Positions 26,601-34,137 of a stretch of DNA of 64,000 bases are shown one piece after another (the first letter of the stretch is position 1; each line of letters begins with the position of its first letter). Under the pieces are notes generated by a model. It had not been told where the DNA came from, made no database searches, and saw only the letters and a list, made by a program, of their open reading frames with translations. This stretch comes from Betaproteobacteria bacterium (lineage in GTDB: Bacteria > Pseudomonadota > Gammaproteobacteria > Burkholderiales > Casimicrobiaceae): contig JAAFJO010000002.1 of assembly GCA_013298145.1 (NCBI GenBank), positions 62,001 through 126,000 of the forward strand. Reading direction: 5' to 3'. Both the position numbers and the translations under genes were made by a program.

Positions 26601-27545
26601 TATGCATTGGTAATCAACGCTGCACCGCCAGGCGCACCAACGATTGGCGCGGCTACGCCGGGTAATGGACAAGCCACGATTGCGTTTACGGCACCGGCCT
26701 CGAACGGTGGCTCGGCGATCACTGGCTACACGGTCACGTGTAACGCGGGTGGTTTCACGGCCACGGGCGCGAGCTCGCCATTGACGGTGACGGGATTGAC
26801 CAACGGCACGGCCTACACCTGCTCGGTGGTTGCGACCAACGCAGCGGGCCCGAGCGCGGCATCGGCGACGGTTTCAGTCACGCCATTTACCGTACCAGGC
26901 GCCCCAACGATTGGCGCGGCTACACCGGGTAATGGACAAGCCACGATTGCGTTTACGGCACCGGCCTCGAACGGTGGCTCGGCGATCACTGGCTACACGG
27001 TCACGTGTAACGCGGGTGGTTTCACGGCCACGGGCGCGAGCTCGCCATTGACGGTGACGGGATTGACCAACGGCACGGCCTACACCTGCTCGGTGGTTGC
27101 GACCAACGCAGCGGGCCCGAGCGCGGCATCGGCGACGGTTTCAGTCACGCCAGCGACAGTCGCTGACGCTCCTGTGATCGGCTCTGCCACGCCAGCGCCG
27201 GGGCAGGTGACCGTCTCGTTTACGCCGCCCGCATCGGACGGCGGCGCTCCTATCACCGGCTATCGGGTCACTTGCACTGCGCCGAGCTTGTCGTTTACTG
27301 CAAGTGCCGTAGGTGCAGCGTCACCGATAACGGTGGGCGGCCTCCCCAACGACGCGGTTTACTCCTGCAGCGTCGTTGCGATCAACAGTGCCGGCAACAG
27401 CGCGGCGTCTGCAGCGGTAGCGGCGACCCTGCCGCCCGTGGCCATCCCGCTGTCTACCGCCCCGTTGCAGAGTCTATTGCTCGCCTTGTTGGCAGTATTT
27501 GCTCTGCGTGGGAGGGTATCGCGCCGGAGAACGGCCTCGATGTAG
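23661..27545 (+). CDS. Large secreted Calx-beta / putative-Ig / fibronectin-III repeat protein with an IPTL-like sorting tail
   Basis: A 1294-residue secreted protein. A long signal peptide ends near residue 68 (LLLVVVAVLGLGRAEAQ). A unique Cys-containing beta domain (70-170) follows, then two putative-Ig (He_PIG) domains (about 174-355), four Calx-beta domains starting near 359, 471, 580 and 695 (recurring SVSEDGA or LNEGNA and ending GTILNDD or GTISNDD), two more He_PIG domains (about 806-985) and three fibronectin-III domains (about 989-1258). The C-terminus has PVAIPLSTAPLQSLLLALLAVFALRG followed by RVSRRR, an IPTL-CTERM-like anchor. Such proteins are usually cell-surface adhesins or matrix components, and Calx-beta repeats bind calcium. 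It has no close catalytic domain. Divergent from the collar operon and followed by a DUF6916 gene. Confidence 0.88.
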   Translation: MRDLFRRFVGCGIFGEAARMTALLAAVFGADKHRASALAGHRDLFARFSAVSLLLVVVAVLGLGRAEAQSGHTSGECPAQTATVAAGGTVTINVTDCAASIAFAGTGQIDGGSFGVPDFENHGTATLRITGGQWFLDYSHNGSTGIGSTDVFEFADGSSAGTGDVLVTITITASASPITVTPGALPVMTAGTLFSQTLSSSGGLAPYTYALQSGVLPLGVTLSSAGVLSGTPTQRGAYSFSVRSTDSTAPTAQFVDKGYTGTVQNPTLTLTSPSGTAIQSVAFSQTLTVSGGVTPHTCQLETGTFPLGITVSSACVVSGTTNAAPGNYPVTIRVTDASTGPGSYFEVENYSLTVSPPPSVSIAVSPASVSEDGATNLTFTVTRSLNLSSPTTVNITTTGTATSGVDYTGGVATVVIPAGATTATITINPNVDGIVEADETVTLTVAAGAGYTVGAPASATGTILNDDVPTATITVAPASVAEDGASNLVFTVTLSQPASGALSINYTIGGTAANGTDYATIASPLVIPSGNTTGTITVNPTADTNIEADETVTITLAVGTGYTVGVPNSATGTILNDDLPNLTINDVTLNEGNAGITNFTFTVSLSAPAGPGGVTFDIATANGSATAGVDYVAQSLTAQTIPAGSSTYTFTVLVNGDTLNEPNETFFVNVTGVTGAVVVDGQGVGTITNDDPLPSLSINDVTVTEGNSATTNAVFTVTLSAASGQTVAVNYATADGTATQPADYTSTSGTLTFTPGQTTRTITVPVIGDTVPEVNETFFVNLSGPVNATISDNQGVGTISNDDVPVTIAPPTLPNATVATAYTQSITASGGVGPYAFSVTAGALPAGLTLSPTGSLSGTPTAGGTFNFTVTATDSSPSPGPFNGSLAYTLVVNPATITLPATSLTSGVFNVPYSSAISPASGGTAPYAYAVTAGALPGGINIAPASGALSGTPSAVGTFNFTITATDSSTGTGPYSANRAYALVINAAPPGAPTIGAATPGNGQATIAFTAPASNGGSAITGYTVTCNAGGFTATGASSPLTVTGLTNGTAYTCSVVATNAAGPSAASATVSVTPFTVPGAPTIGAATPGNGQATIAFTAPASNGGSAITGYTVTCNAGGFTATGASSPLTVTGLTNGTAYTCSVVATNAAGPSAASATVSVTPATVADAPVIGSATPAPGQVTVSFTPPASDGGAPITGYRVTCTAPSLSFTASAVGAASPITVGGLPNDAVYSCSVVAINSAGNSAASAAVAATLPPVAIPLSTAPLQSLLLALLAVFALRGRVSRRRTASM
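26641..27152 (+). repeat. Near-identical tandem fibronectin-III coding repeat
   Basis: The 245 bases at 26641-26885 recur at 26908-27152, a period of 267 bases (89 codons), with one base difference that I can see (CTACGCCGGG versus CTACACCGGG, silent). The third fibronectin-III unit is much more diverged. Such identity points to recent duplication or conversion and makes the copy number prone to change. Confidence 0.9.
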
Positions 27546-27682
27546 GTAAACGGCACGATTGGCGTCTGAGATCCGCCAGAGCCTCACCCCGATTCTCGCT
27601 CGCACCAAGCGGATGGAGAATCGGGGGACGCGTCCGGATTGCAAACTCGCTTTACTTGCCTACCACTCGGCACTCGTAACTC

Positions 27683-27979
27683 ATGCTTAAGCTGCTGACG
27701 CTCGAAGACTTTACGCCTTTCGTTAACACGACGTTCTCAGCATCTTTGACTGTCGGAAATACCGAATTTGTGCTCGTTGAGGCTAGACCGCTGCAGGCTG
27801 CGCCCAACGCGGAACTCATGCGCGCGCCGTTTTCGCTTTTGTTTCGGAGCGGCGCGGCCGTACTTTTTCCACAGCAAACCTATATGGTGCGTCACAGTAC
27901 CATCGGCGAGTTTGCGTTGTTCCTAGTGCCCATTGCGCAGGAAAAGGACGGATTTATTTACCAAGCTGTATTTAACTAA
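27683..27979 (+). CDS. DUF6916-like small protein
   Basis: A 98-residue protein without a signal peptide or membrane helix. The pattern LTLEDFTPFVNTTFSASL, LVEARPLQ, RAPFSLLFRSG, PQQTYMVRHSTIGEFALFLVPI and the ending YQAVFN fits, as I recall it, the DUF6916 family of small beta-rich proteins, which tend to sit beside tail-collar gene sets. It lies 137 bases after the large surface protein gene in the same direction and could be cotranscribed with it. Function unknown; the family assignment is from memory of the motif. Confidence 0.65.
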   Translation: MLKLLTLEDFTPFVNTTFSASLTVGNTEFVLVEARPLQAAPNAELMRAPFSLLFRSGAAVLFPQQTYMVRHSTIGEFALFLVPIAQEKDGFIYQAVFN

Positions 27980-28417
27980 GTAAACGCTGGAATATGTCTG
28001 CGCGATTCGGCGTGCGGCGGATTTGGCAGAGCTGGGTCCGAAATTCTGAGGCATAGCGGGGCTAAGTTGAGGAATTTTGGGCTTCCAGATCGCCCGAGCT
28101 CGCCGATGAGACGGACGCGACACACTTGCTCAGCGTTTCGCTGGGTATACGTTTAGCCGAGCTGATTCAATCCGGGTAGGCCGGTGATGTACTCGGCAGA
28201 ATCGTGACTCTTGCCTGGGCGATGCGAGCGGACGACTGAAGACGCGGCCCGTCTTTTCAATGGCGCTGCTCAACGAAGAAAGATACGCCCGCGGAGTTGG
28301 GACTATTCACGCCGCATATAAACAGCACCTTTTCTTGATCTCGGTAACTCCGTCGGAGTTGTTTCCGCCGTAGAATTCAAAAGAAATAAGCAAACACAGC
28401 AACATCTAGGGGACTCT
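27980..28417. other. Intergenic stretch without a recognised gene
   Basis: No frame in these 438 bases has a family-like product or a good ribosome site. The last part (about 28330-28415) is AT-richer than the rest and presumably carries the promoter of the Tat-signal gene at 28418. Confidence 0.5.
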
Positions 28418-28768
28418 ATGAATCGGCGTCAATTTGTTCGGTCTACTTCCATCGTCGCCGCTACAAGCGCGGTATCGCTAGCCGCCCCATTTGTTTTTTC
28501 TGCGTCGCCCGCCGACGATTTGCTCAGCACGCCCGAACGTTGCGTCGGCGGCAGATTCCTCTTGGACAACGGCAAATTTGTCACGCTGGAGTCTGTCCAA
28601 GTAACGTCGCGAGATGCGATGTGGCATCAGTGGGAGTTGCGTTTCGCGTCGGATGATGAGCTCACTGAGGGCACATTCGGACTAGTGTCGGAATCTGGTG
28701 GAGCGGCTGTTTTGTACATGCAGTCTGCTGGGAAAAAGACTCGCGCTAGCGTAAGCCGCAAGGCCTAG
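28418..28768 (+). CDS. Small Tat-signal protein of unknown function
   Basis: A 116-residue protein with a twin-arginine signal (NRRQFVRS at residues 2-9, then a hydrophobic stretch to about residue 30, cleavage near FSASPA). The mature part, about 85 residues, looks beta-rich: RFLLDNGKFVTLESVQVTSR, WELRFASDDELTEGTFGLVSES and AAVLYMQSAGK. Tat export would mean that it folds before crossing the inner membrane. Its layout resembles the DUF6916-like protein upstream in size and fold type, and it may be part of the same surface module, but I recognise no family with certainty. Confidence 0.65.
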   Translation: MNRRQFVRSTSIVAATSAVSLAAPFVFSASPADDLLSTPERCVGGRFLLDNGKFVTLESVQVTSRDAMWHQWELRFASDDELTEGTFGLVSESGGAAVLYMQSAGKKTRASVSRKA

Positions 28769-29253
28769 CGCGATTTTTTGCATTCAAGCGGACGGCTGCC
28801 GCTCACTCCCTAGCTGACCGCCTTCGAGTCCTATCTTCAAGTCGATTAGTGAAGCGCCTCGTGCTTAGGCTGCGCTTTCATTCAGCTCCTGAATAGCTGT
28901 GGGCCTCCAAAACAGACAGCATGTCTTGAGAAGCTATTTGCTGCTTTCTTTCGCTGCTCGTTTGTGAGCGCGCTATCGGACAGCGCACGCCCTGCGAGTC
29001 CTCTTGAAGACGCCAAATCCGCTTTGGAAACGCTCAACTCGGCACGAGGAACGCGAATTTGGCCGTGTGACGCTCGTCGCGCAAGCCGCCCACATCACGC
29101 CCTACACGGTCGAACGGCAAAAAGCGCGTTCCAGCTCGTGCGAGGACGACTTGCTGCGGCGTTCAGATCGCGCAGATCGCCGCAACCATCGATCCCACAG
29201 GTCGAAGAACTTTTGGCGCTGCCGTGCGGGGACATTGGCCGCGCTAAAACACG
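28769..29253. other. Intergenic stretch, possible decayed coding sequence
   Basis: These 485 bases between convergent genes have short open frames on the plus strand (from 28964 and 29004), with basic, Arg-rich translations typical of wrong-frame GC-rich DNA. A segment near 29150-29230 reads QIAQIAATIDPTGRRTFGA in one frame, which looks more protein-like but has no start and is interrupted. It may be a gene remnant. I cannot identify it. Confidence 0.25.
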
Positions 29254-30147
29254 TCAGGCGGCACCGTGTTTCTTGAACCAATCGATGAGCTTTTTCCAGG
29301 CGTCTTCCGCCGTCGCTTTTCTATAGCTAGGACGATAATCCGCATGAAACGCGTGGGGAGCGTCAGGATAAAGAATGATTTCGCTTTTCTTTCCTGCAGC
29401 CCTCAAAGCATCTTCCATTCGGGCGACGGTGTCATTTGGAATACCGGTGTCTGCGTCGCCGTAGAGCCCCAACACAGGCGCATTGATCTGAGCGACTAGA
29501 TCGATCGGATGCTTCGGCGTATTCGCGCTGGCTTGACCGACCAATCGACCGTACCACGCTCCGCCCGCTTTGACGTTTTGATTGTGCGCCGCGTAGAGCC
29601 ATGTGATCCGCCCGCCCCAGCAAAAACCAGTCACGGCGAGCTTGTCTGCATTCGCTTTGCCGCTCGCGCGTGCGTAGGCAACGCAGGCATCGAGATCGGC
29701 CATCACCTGCGAATCGGGTACTTTCGAAACCACATCCGAAATGATCTTTGGCACGTCAGTCATTTTCGATACGTCGCCCTGACGCGCAAACATTTCTGCG
29801 GCAATTGCGAAATAGCCCGCTTTTGCGAATCGCCGACACACATCTTTAATGTGTTCGTGCACGCCGAAGATTTCTTGCACCACCAAGACCACTGGAAAGC
29901 CGCTTCCCGTCGCAGGCATCGCGCGGTAGGCGGGAATATCGCCGTCCTTCGTGGGCACTTTCACCTCGCCAGCAACGAGGCCGTCTGCTGACGTTGTGAT
30001 CGCGGTTTGTGCGGCAATGGGCAGTGTTGCAGCAGCGAAGCCCGCGCCGAGCGAAGTCACGATGAAGCCTCGACGATTGAGCGGAAGCGCGGGCACGAGC
30101 GAATCAAGCTCGCGCTTCGCATCGGAGAGCGTGGAATTCGTTTGCAT
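29254..30147 (-). CDS. Dienelactone hydrolase family protein, Tat-type leader
   Basis: A 297-residue alpha/beta hydrolase. Catalytic triad candidates are the nucleophile cysteine in TGFCWGGR, the aspartate in [12 protein letters not shown] and the histidine in [14 protein letters not shown], the standard dienelactone-hydrolase set. About 30 residues precede [20 protein letters not shown], which fits a Tat signal with a long n-region, so the mature enzyme may be periplasmic. The family opens lactone rings in aromatic degradation but includes many of unknown substrate. Alone here, with no catabolic neighbours. Confidence 0.88.
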   Translation of the reverse strand: MQTNSTLSDAKRELDSLVPALPLNRRGFIVTSLGAGFAAATLPIAAQTAITTSADGLVAGEVKVPTKDGDIPAYRAMPATGSGFPVVLVVQEIFGVHEHIKDVCRRFAKAGYFAIAAEMFARQGDVSKMTDVPKIISDVVSKVPDSQVMADLDACVAYARASGKANADKLAVTGFCWGGRITWLYAAHNQNVKAGGAWYGRLVGQASANTPKHPIDLVAQINAPVLGLYGDADTGIPNDTVARMEDALRAAGKKSEIILYPDAPHAFHADYRPSYRKATAEDAWKKLIDWFKKHGAA

Positions 30148-30227
30148 GGTTCTCGCCTTTCAGGATGACGGATATTCATAAAACACTTTGTTCGGGTCGA
30201 TGGCTAAGGGCAGCGTAGATGAAGCGT

Positions 30228-31490
30228 TTACGCATTCGCTTCGTAAGCAAGGTGTCCGCCGGCGATCGTCGCGCGAACCACGCCGGGAAGTTCGTATCCA
30301 AGAAACGGCGTATTCTTACCCGCGCTTTTGAGCGATGCAGCGGTGATGTGGCGGTACGCCGTTGGATCAAATACGCATACATCCGCAGCAACGCCCACCG
30401 AGAGCGTTCCCGCAGGTAGGCCCGCCGTGCGCGCGGCGCGCGCCCCGATAGCCGCGAGCGCGTCAGCAAGGCTCATCTTCGCGCTTTCAGCGAAACGAAG
30501 GGTGAGCGAAAGCAGTAGCTCGACCGCGCTAGCGCCGACAGCGGCCTCACCAAAAGGCACTTGCTTTTGCTCGAGCGGCCGCGGTGTGTGATCCGAAACA
30601 ATGCAGTCAATGCTTCCGTCGCGTACGCCTTCTATGAGCGCATCGCGATCACGCCCGGTGCGAAGCGGTGGCGTGAGCCGGTAGTTCGCGTCGTAGTGCC
30701 CGATATCGACATCCGTGAGGTGTAGCTGATGAATCGAAACGTCAGCCGTGAGATTCACGCCGTCGGCCTTTGCTGCGCGAACCATTTCCACGCCAAGGGC
30801 CGTGGAGAGCTTGCTTAAATGAATCCGAGTGCCTAGCGCTTTAGCGATGTGGACGATACGTGAGATCGCGATTGTTTCGGAAAACGCAGGAATTCCGTTG
30901 AGGCCCAAGCGAGATGAGACTTCACCATCGTGAGCTGATCCTTCGCGCGAGAGGTAATGATCTTCCGGGCGCAACCAAACGGCGAAACCGAAGGTGGTGG
31001 CGTATTGCATCGCACGCCACAAGGCTTGCGTATCAACGATGGGCGAATCGGCTTGCGAAAAACCAATGCAGCCTGCATGCGCGAGCTTTGAAAGCTCAGC
31101 CAGTTGCGAGCCGCCTAGATCCTTGGTGAGAGCGCCGAGGGGATAGACATGAGCGCCGTGCTGCGCGTTGGCACGCATCCGCAACATGTCAACTAAGCCC
31201 GGCTCATCGAGCACTGGATCGGTATCCGGCGGGCACACAATTGAGGTGACACCGCCCGCTGCAGCGGCGGCGAGTTCACTGGCGAGCGTTCCCCGCTTCA
31301 CATGCACGGCGAGGTCGACCAAGCCCGGCGCGACGACGAGCCCTTGCGCGTTGATTTCCTTGTTGCTGTGCCAGTCGCTAGGCGCATCACCGATCGCCGC
31401 GATCTTTCCCGCCGCAATGAACACATCGCACACCCGGTCGACGCTATTAGCCGGATCAATCACACGACCGTTTCGAATTGCAATTTTCAT
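30228..31490 (-). CDS. pyrX: Dihydroorotase-like protein, probably inactive (PyrC'/PyrX type)
   Basis: A 420-residue member of the type I dihydroorotase family, coupled by an ATGA overlap to pyrB. The N-terminal metal motif, normally HxH in PGLVDxHVH followed by R, reads [13 protein letters not shown]: the first ligand histidine is alanine (A61, with H63 kept) and the LREPG arginine is absent. DHTPRPLEQ replaces the usual DHAPH. In Pseudomonas such a pseudo-dihydroorotase is needed to assemble active aspartate transcarbamoylase without catalysing its own step. Here too it is probably structural, so a separate functional pyrC should exist elsewhere. The loss of ligands is direct; the role is inferred. 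Confidence 0.9.
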   Translation of the reverse strand: MKIAIRNGRVIDPANSVDRVCDVFIAAGKIAAIGDAPSDWHSNKEINAQGLVVAPGLVDLAVHVKRGTLASELAAAAAGGVTSIVCPPDTDPVLDEPGLVDMLRMRANAQHGAHVYPLGALTKDLGGSQLAELSKLAHAGCIGFSQADSPIVDTQALWRAMQYATTFGFAVWLRPEDHYLSREGSAHDGEVSSRLGLNGIPAFSETIAISRIVHIAKALGTRIHLSKLSTALGVEMVRAAKADGVNLTADVSIHQLHLTDVDIGHYDANYRLTPPLRTGRDRDALIEGVRDGSIDCIVSDHTPRPLEQKQVPFGEAAVGASAVELLLSLTLRFAESAKMSLADALAAIGARAARTAGLPAGTLSVGVAADVCVFDPTAYRHITAASLKSAGKNTPFLGYELPGVVRATIAGGHLAYEANA

Positions 31491-32449
31491 CGCGTCGCTC
31501 CTGCCAGAATCGCCATCACCGCCATTCGAACCGCGATCCCGTAGGTCACCTGCGGCAAGATCACGGACTGCCGACCATCTGCGACCGTGGAATCGATTTC
31601 GACGCCGCGGTTCATTGGCCCAGGATGAAGCACAATCGCATCCGGCTTTGCGAGTGCGAGCCTCTGCGGCGTAAGGCCATAACGCGAAAAATATTCGCTT
31701 GCGGACGGCAGCAGCGCGCCATTCATTCGTTCGTTCTGTAACCGCAGCATGGTGACAACGTCGACGCCTTTGAGTCCCTCGTCAAGCGAAGTAAACACGC
31801 GCACACCAAGCCGTTCTATTTCGGTTGGCAGCAATGTCTGCGGCCCGACCACTCGAATCTCTGGCACACCCAGCGTAGTGAGCGCGTGAATCTGTGAGCG
31901 CGCGACGCGTGAATGCAGGATGTCGCCAACCACCGCAACGGTGAGATTGTTAAATTCCTTCTTGTATTTCCGAATGGTGAACACATCCAGCAGCCCCTGC
32001 GTTGGATGCTCGTGCCTGCCGTCTCCCGCATTCACCACATGAACATGGGGCGCGGCATGTTGTGCGATGAGGTACGGCGCACCACTCGATGCGTGCCGGA
32101 TCACAAACATATCGGCATGCATCGCTGTGAGATTGGCTATCGTGTCAAGAATCGATTCGCCTTTGCTCGTGGAGGAGCGCGCAACATCTAGGCTCACCAC
32201 ATCCGCCGAAAGGCGCTTGGCGGCAATCTCGAAGGTCGTGCGCGTTCGTGTCGAGTTCTCAAAAAAGATATTGAAAATCGATTTTCCGCGCAGCAGCGGC
32301 ACCACCTTAACCTCGCGCTCGTTGACCCCCACAAAGCTTTCGGCTGTATCGAGAATTCGCTCCAGAATTCGCTTGGGTAAGCCCTCAATGGCGAGCAGGT
32401 GATGAAGTTCGCCGTGTTCATTGAGCTGAAGATTTCGTTTAGAGAGCAT
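31487..32449 (-). CDS. pyrB: Aspartate carbamoyltransferase catalytic chain
   Basis: A 320-residue enzyme that makes carbamoyl-aspartate, the first committed step of pyrimidine synthesis. The carbamoyl-phosphate loop is [13 protein letters not shown] (about residues 62-74) and HPTQGLLD contains conserved carbamoyl-binding residues; [11 protein letters not shown] near the C-terminus is family-typical. It lacks a regulatory PyrI partner here, consistent with the class that assembles with a pseudo-dihydroorotase. The ATG shares one base with the pyrR stop (TAATG), and its own stop overlaps the next gene. Confidence 0.96.
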   Translation of the reverse strand: MLSKRNLQLNEHGELHHLLAIEGLPKRILERILDTAESFVGVNEREVKVVPLLRGKSIFNIFFENSTRTRTTFEIAAKRLSADVVSLDVARSSTSKGESILDTIANLTAMHADMFVIRHASSGAPYLIAQHAAPHVHVVNAGDGRHEHPTQGLLDVFTIRKYKKEFNNLTVAVVGDILHSRVARSQIHALTTLGVPEIRVVGPQTLLPTEIERLGVRVFTSLDEGLKGVDVVTMLRLQNERMNGALLPSASEYFSRYGLTPQRLALAKPDAIVLHPGPMNRGVEIDSTVADGRQSVILPQVTYGIAVRMAVMAILAGATR

Positions 32450-32961
32450 TACCGTGTCCAGGGCTCTAGCTTGAAAGAAAAACGACCTTCATCGCTGCGC
32501 TCCAGCGCGAGCATTTGATCGGCCGCGACGAGCCGTGCTTCGCCCACGTAGTCTGCCGCTATCGGCAACTCGCGGCCGCCGCGGTCCACAAGAACGGCTA
32601 ACTGGATCGTGGCGGGTCGCCCGTAGTCGAAGAGCGTATTGATCGCTGCGCGGATCGAGCGGCCCGTGAAAAGCACATCGTCCACGATGACGATATGTGC
32701 GCCCTCAACAGAAAAAGGTATTTGCGTGCTGCGAACCGTGGGCTTGAGCCCTGCCGTGCTCAAATCATCACGATAGAACGACACATCGATGTAGCCGACT
32801 TCGTGCTCGCCGTGCAGCTCAGTCTTCAACCGATCAGCGATCCAAGCGCCCCCTGAATACACGCCTACCAACTTCGCGTCGAACGCAATACTTGACGCCA
32901 TTTGCGTCTTGAGTGAAGCGAACAGCGCCTCGGCGCTGGCCAGCTCGGTTAATTCGCTCAC
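32449..32961 (-). CDS. pyrR: PyrR pyrimidine operon regulator / uracil phosphoribosyltransferase
   Basis: A 170-residue phosphoribosyltransferase-fold protein. The PRPP-binding motif is [12 protein letters not shown] (residues 91-102), and [20 protein letters not shown] is a PyrR hallmark. In Gram-positives PyrR binds pyr mRNA to attenuate transcription; in proteobacteria the same gene often heads pyrB and its regulatory role is less clear. The GTG start overlaps the ruvX stop (GTGA), and its stop overlaps the pyrB ATG. I see no obvious PyrR anti-antiterminator in the short overlaps. Confidence 0.94.
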   Translation of the reverse strand: MSELTELASAEALFASLKTQMASSIAFDAKLVGVYSGGAWIADRLKTELHGEHEVGYIDVSFYRDDLSTAGLKPTVRSTQIPFSVEGAHIVIVDDVLFTGRSIRAAINTLFDYGRPATIQLAVLVDRGGRELPIAADYVGEARLVAADQMLALERSDEGRFSFKLEPWTR

Positions 32962-33419
32962 GAGTTCACGCTCGCTTTCGTGTTGACCATGGGAAGTTTG
33001 TGTGCGCCGCTGTCAAAAAAACGCCGCAAAATTGTTGCGGCGGCTTCGGCATCAATCGCAAGTTTGTCTTTCGGTTTGCGGCCACGTTCACGCGCGAGCT
33101 TGAGTTCAGCCTCGCTACTGGAATAGCGTTCGTCCACAAGCTTAACCGGTGTGCGAAAACGCCCCTCAAGCTGTCGCGCAAAGCGTTCGGCTCGTACGCT
33201 CATTTCATGCGGCGTTCCGTCGGGATGTGATGGGTAGCCAACAACGAACACCGCGGGTTGCCAGTCTTTCACGAGGTGGCCAATCGCGTTGAATCGGTCA
33301 TCATCATTACTCGCGACCAAAGTCGTCAACGCATTTGCCGACTCGGCAAGATCGTTGCCAACCGCGACGCCAATTCGCTTCTCGCCAAAATCGAACGCCA
33401 AAAAAATACGCGCGTTCAC
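32958..33419 (-). CDS. ruvX: Putative pre-16S rRNA nuclease / Holliday junction resolvase-like YqgF
   Basis: A 153-residue RNase H-like protein. ARIFLAFDFGEKRIGVAVGND near the N-terminus carries the first catalytic aspartate; FVVGYPSHPDGTPHEMS and VDERYSSSEAE carry the second and third acidic positions. The E. coli homologue processes the 5' end of 16S rRNA and was first proposed to be a Holliday junction resolvase. It is the second gene of the yqgE-ruvX-pyr operon, with a GTG start overlapping the yqgE stop by four bases. Confidence 0.94.
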   Translation of the reverse strand: MNARIFLAFDFGEKRIGVAVGNDLAESANALTTLVASNDDDRFNAIGHLVKDWQPAVFVVGYPSHPDGTPHEMSVRAERFARQLEGRFRTPVKLVDERYSSSEAELKLARERGRKPKDKLAIDAEAAATILRRFFDSGAHKLPMVNTKASVNS

Positions 33420-33976
33420 GCGCGCCCCGCGACAGCCGACAAAGCAAACTTGCTGATACCGAGGCGCTTCATCGCTTCATCAAACAACGCGTTGGGTGGC
33501 GTAGCGAAGAGCAGATCAGCGTCTGCCTCGACGGTGAGCCATGCATTCTGAGCGATTTCTTCTTCGAGCTGACCCGCGCCCCAGCCAGCATAGCCCAAGG
33601 TGAGCAACCAGTCTGCGGGGCCGCTGCCGCCCGCGACGGCTTCCAGAATGTCCTTTGACGTGGTGAGCATGAGCCCTTGCCCCACAGCAATCGACGAATT
33701 CCACTCGCCCGTAGGTCGATGGAGTACGAAGCCGTGTTCGGTGCTGACGGGGCCACCGAAATGCACTTTGCGAGTTGAGAGGGCGGAGCGATCCACTTTG
33801 ATCTCGATTTGATCGAAGAGATCGAGCATCGAGATATCGGTTTCGCGGTTCACCACGACACCAAGTGCACCTTTTTCGTTGTGCTCGCAGATATAGGTCA
33901 CGGTTCCCTCGAAATTGGGGTCTACCATGTTTGGCATGGCGATAAGGAAGTGTCCAGCGAGGCAGCTCGAGTCCAT
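33416..33976 (-). CDS. yqgE: YqgE/AlgH family protein (UPF0301)
   Basis: A 186-residue cytoplasmic protein of unknown biochemical function. It matches the family along its length: LAGHFLIAMPNMVDPNFEGT at residues 6-25, TYICEHNEKGALGVVVNR, and HFGGPVSTEHGFVLH. It is the first gene of five overlapping genes (yqgE, ruvX, pyrR, pyrB, pseudo-pyrC), each overlapping the next by one to four bases, so one promoter in the 161-base gap before the divergent photolyase gene probably drives all. That order is common in Pseudomonas and Betaproteobacteria. Confidence 0.94.
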   Translation of the reverse strand: MDSSCLAGHFLIAMPNMVDPNFEGTVTYICEHNEKGALGVVVNRETDISMLDLFDQIEIKVDRSALSTRKVHFGGPVSTEHGFVLHRPTGEWNSSIAVGQGLMLTTSKDILEAVAGGSGPADWLLTLGYAGWGAGQLEEEIAQNAWLTVEADADLLFATPPNALFDEAMKRLGISKFALSAVAGRA

Positions 33977-34137
33977 ATCGCTATTTTACGTTTTCGACGA
34001 AAATTGCAGCGACGTACGCAAAAAGACGTACGCGCCCCTTGTTTCTAGGCTCCTCCGAGCCTAACTTCATCGAGCGCACGCAGCAGGGAGCTTCGCCTTG
34101 CCACCCGGTTTGGCACGTTGTTTTTTTGTGAGTTTCT

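Noticed and set aside
28964..29326. 120-codon plus-strand frame before the dienelactone hydrolase gene
   Set aside because: Arg-rich, no ribosome site, and its end overlaps the opposite-strand hydrolase gene.
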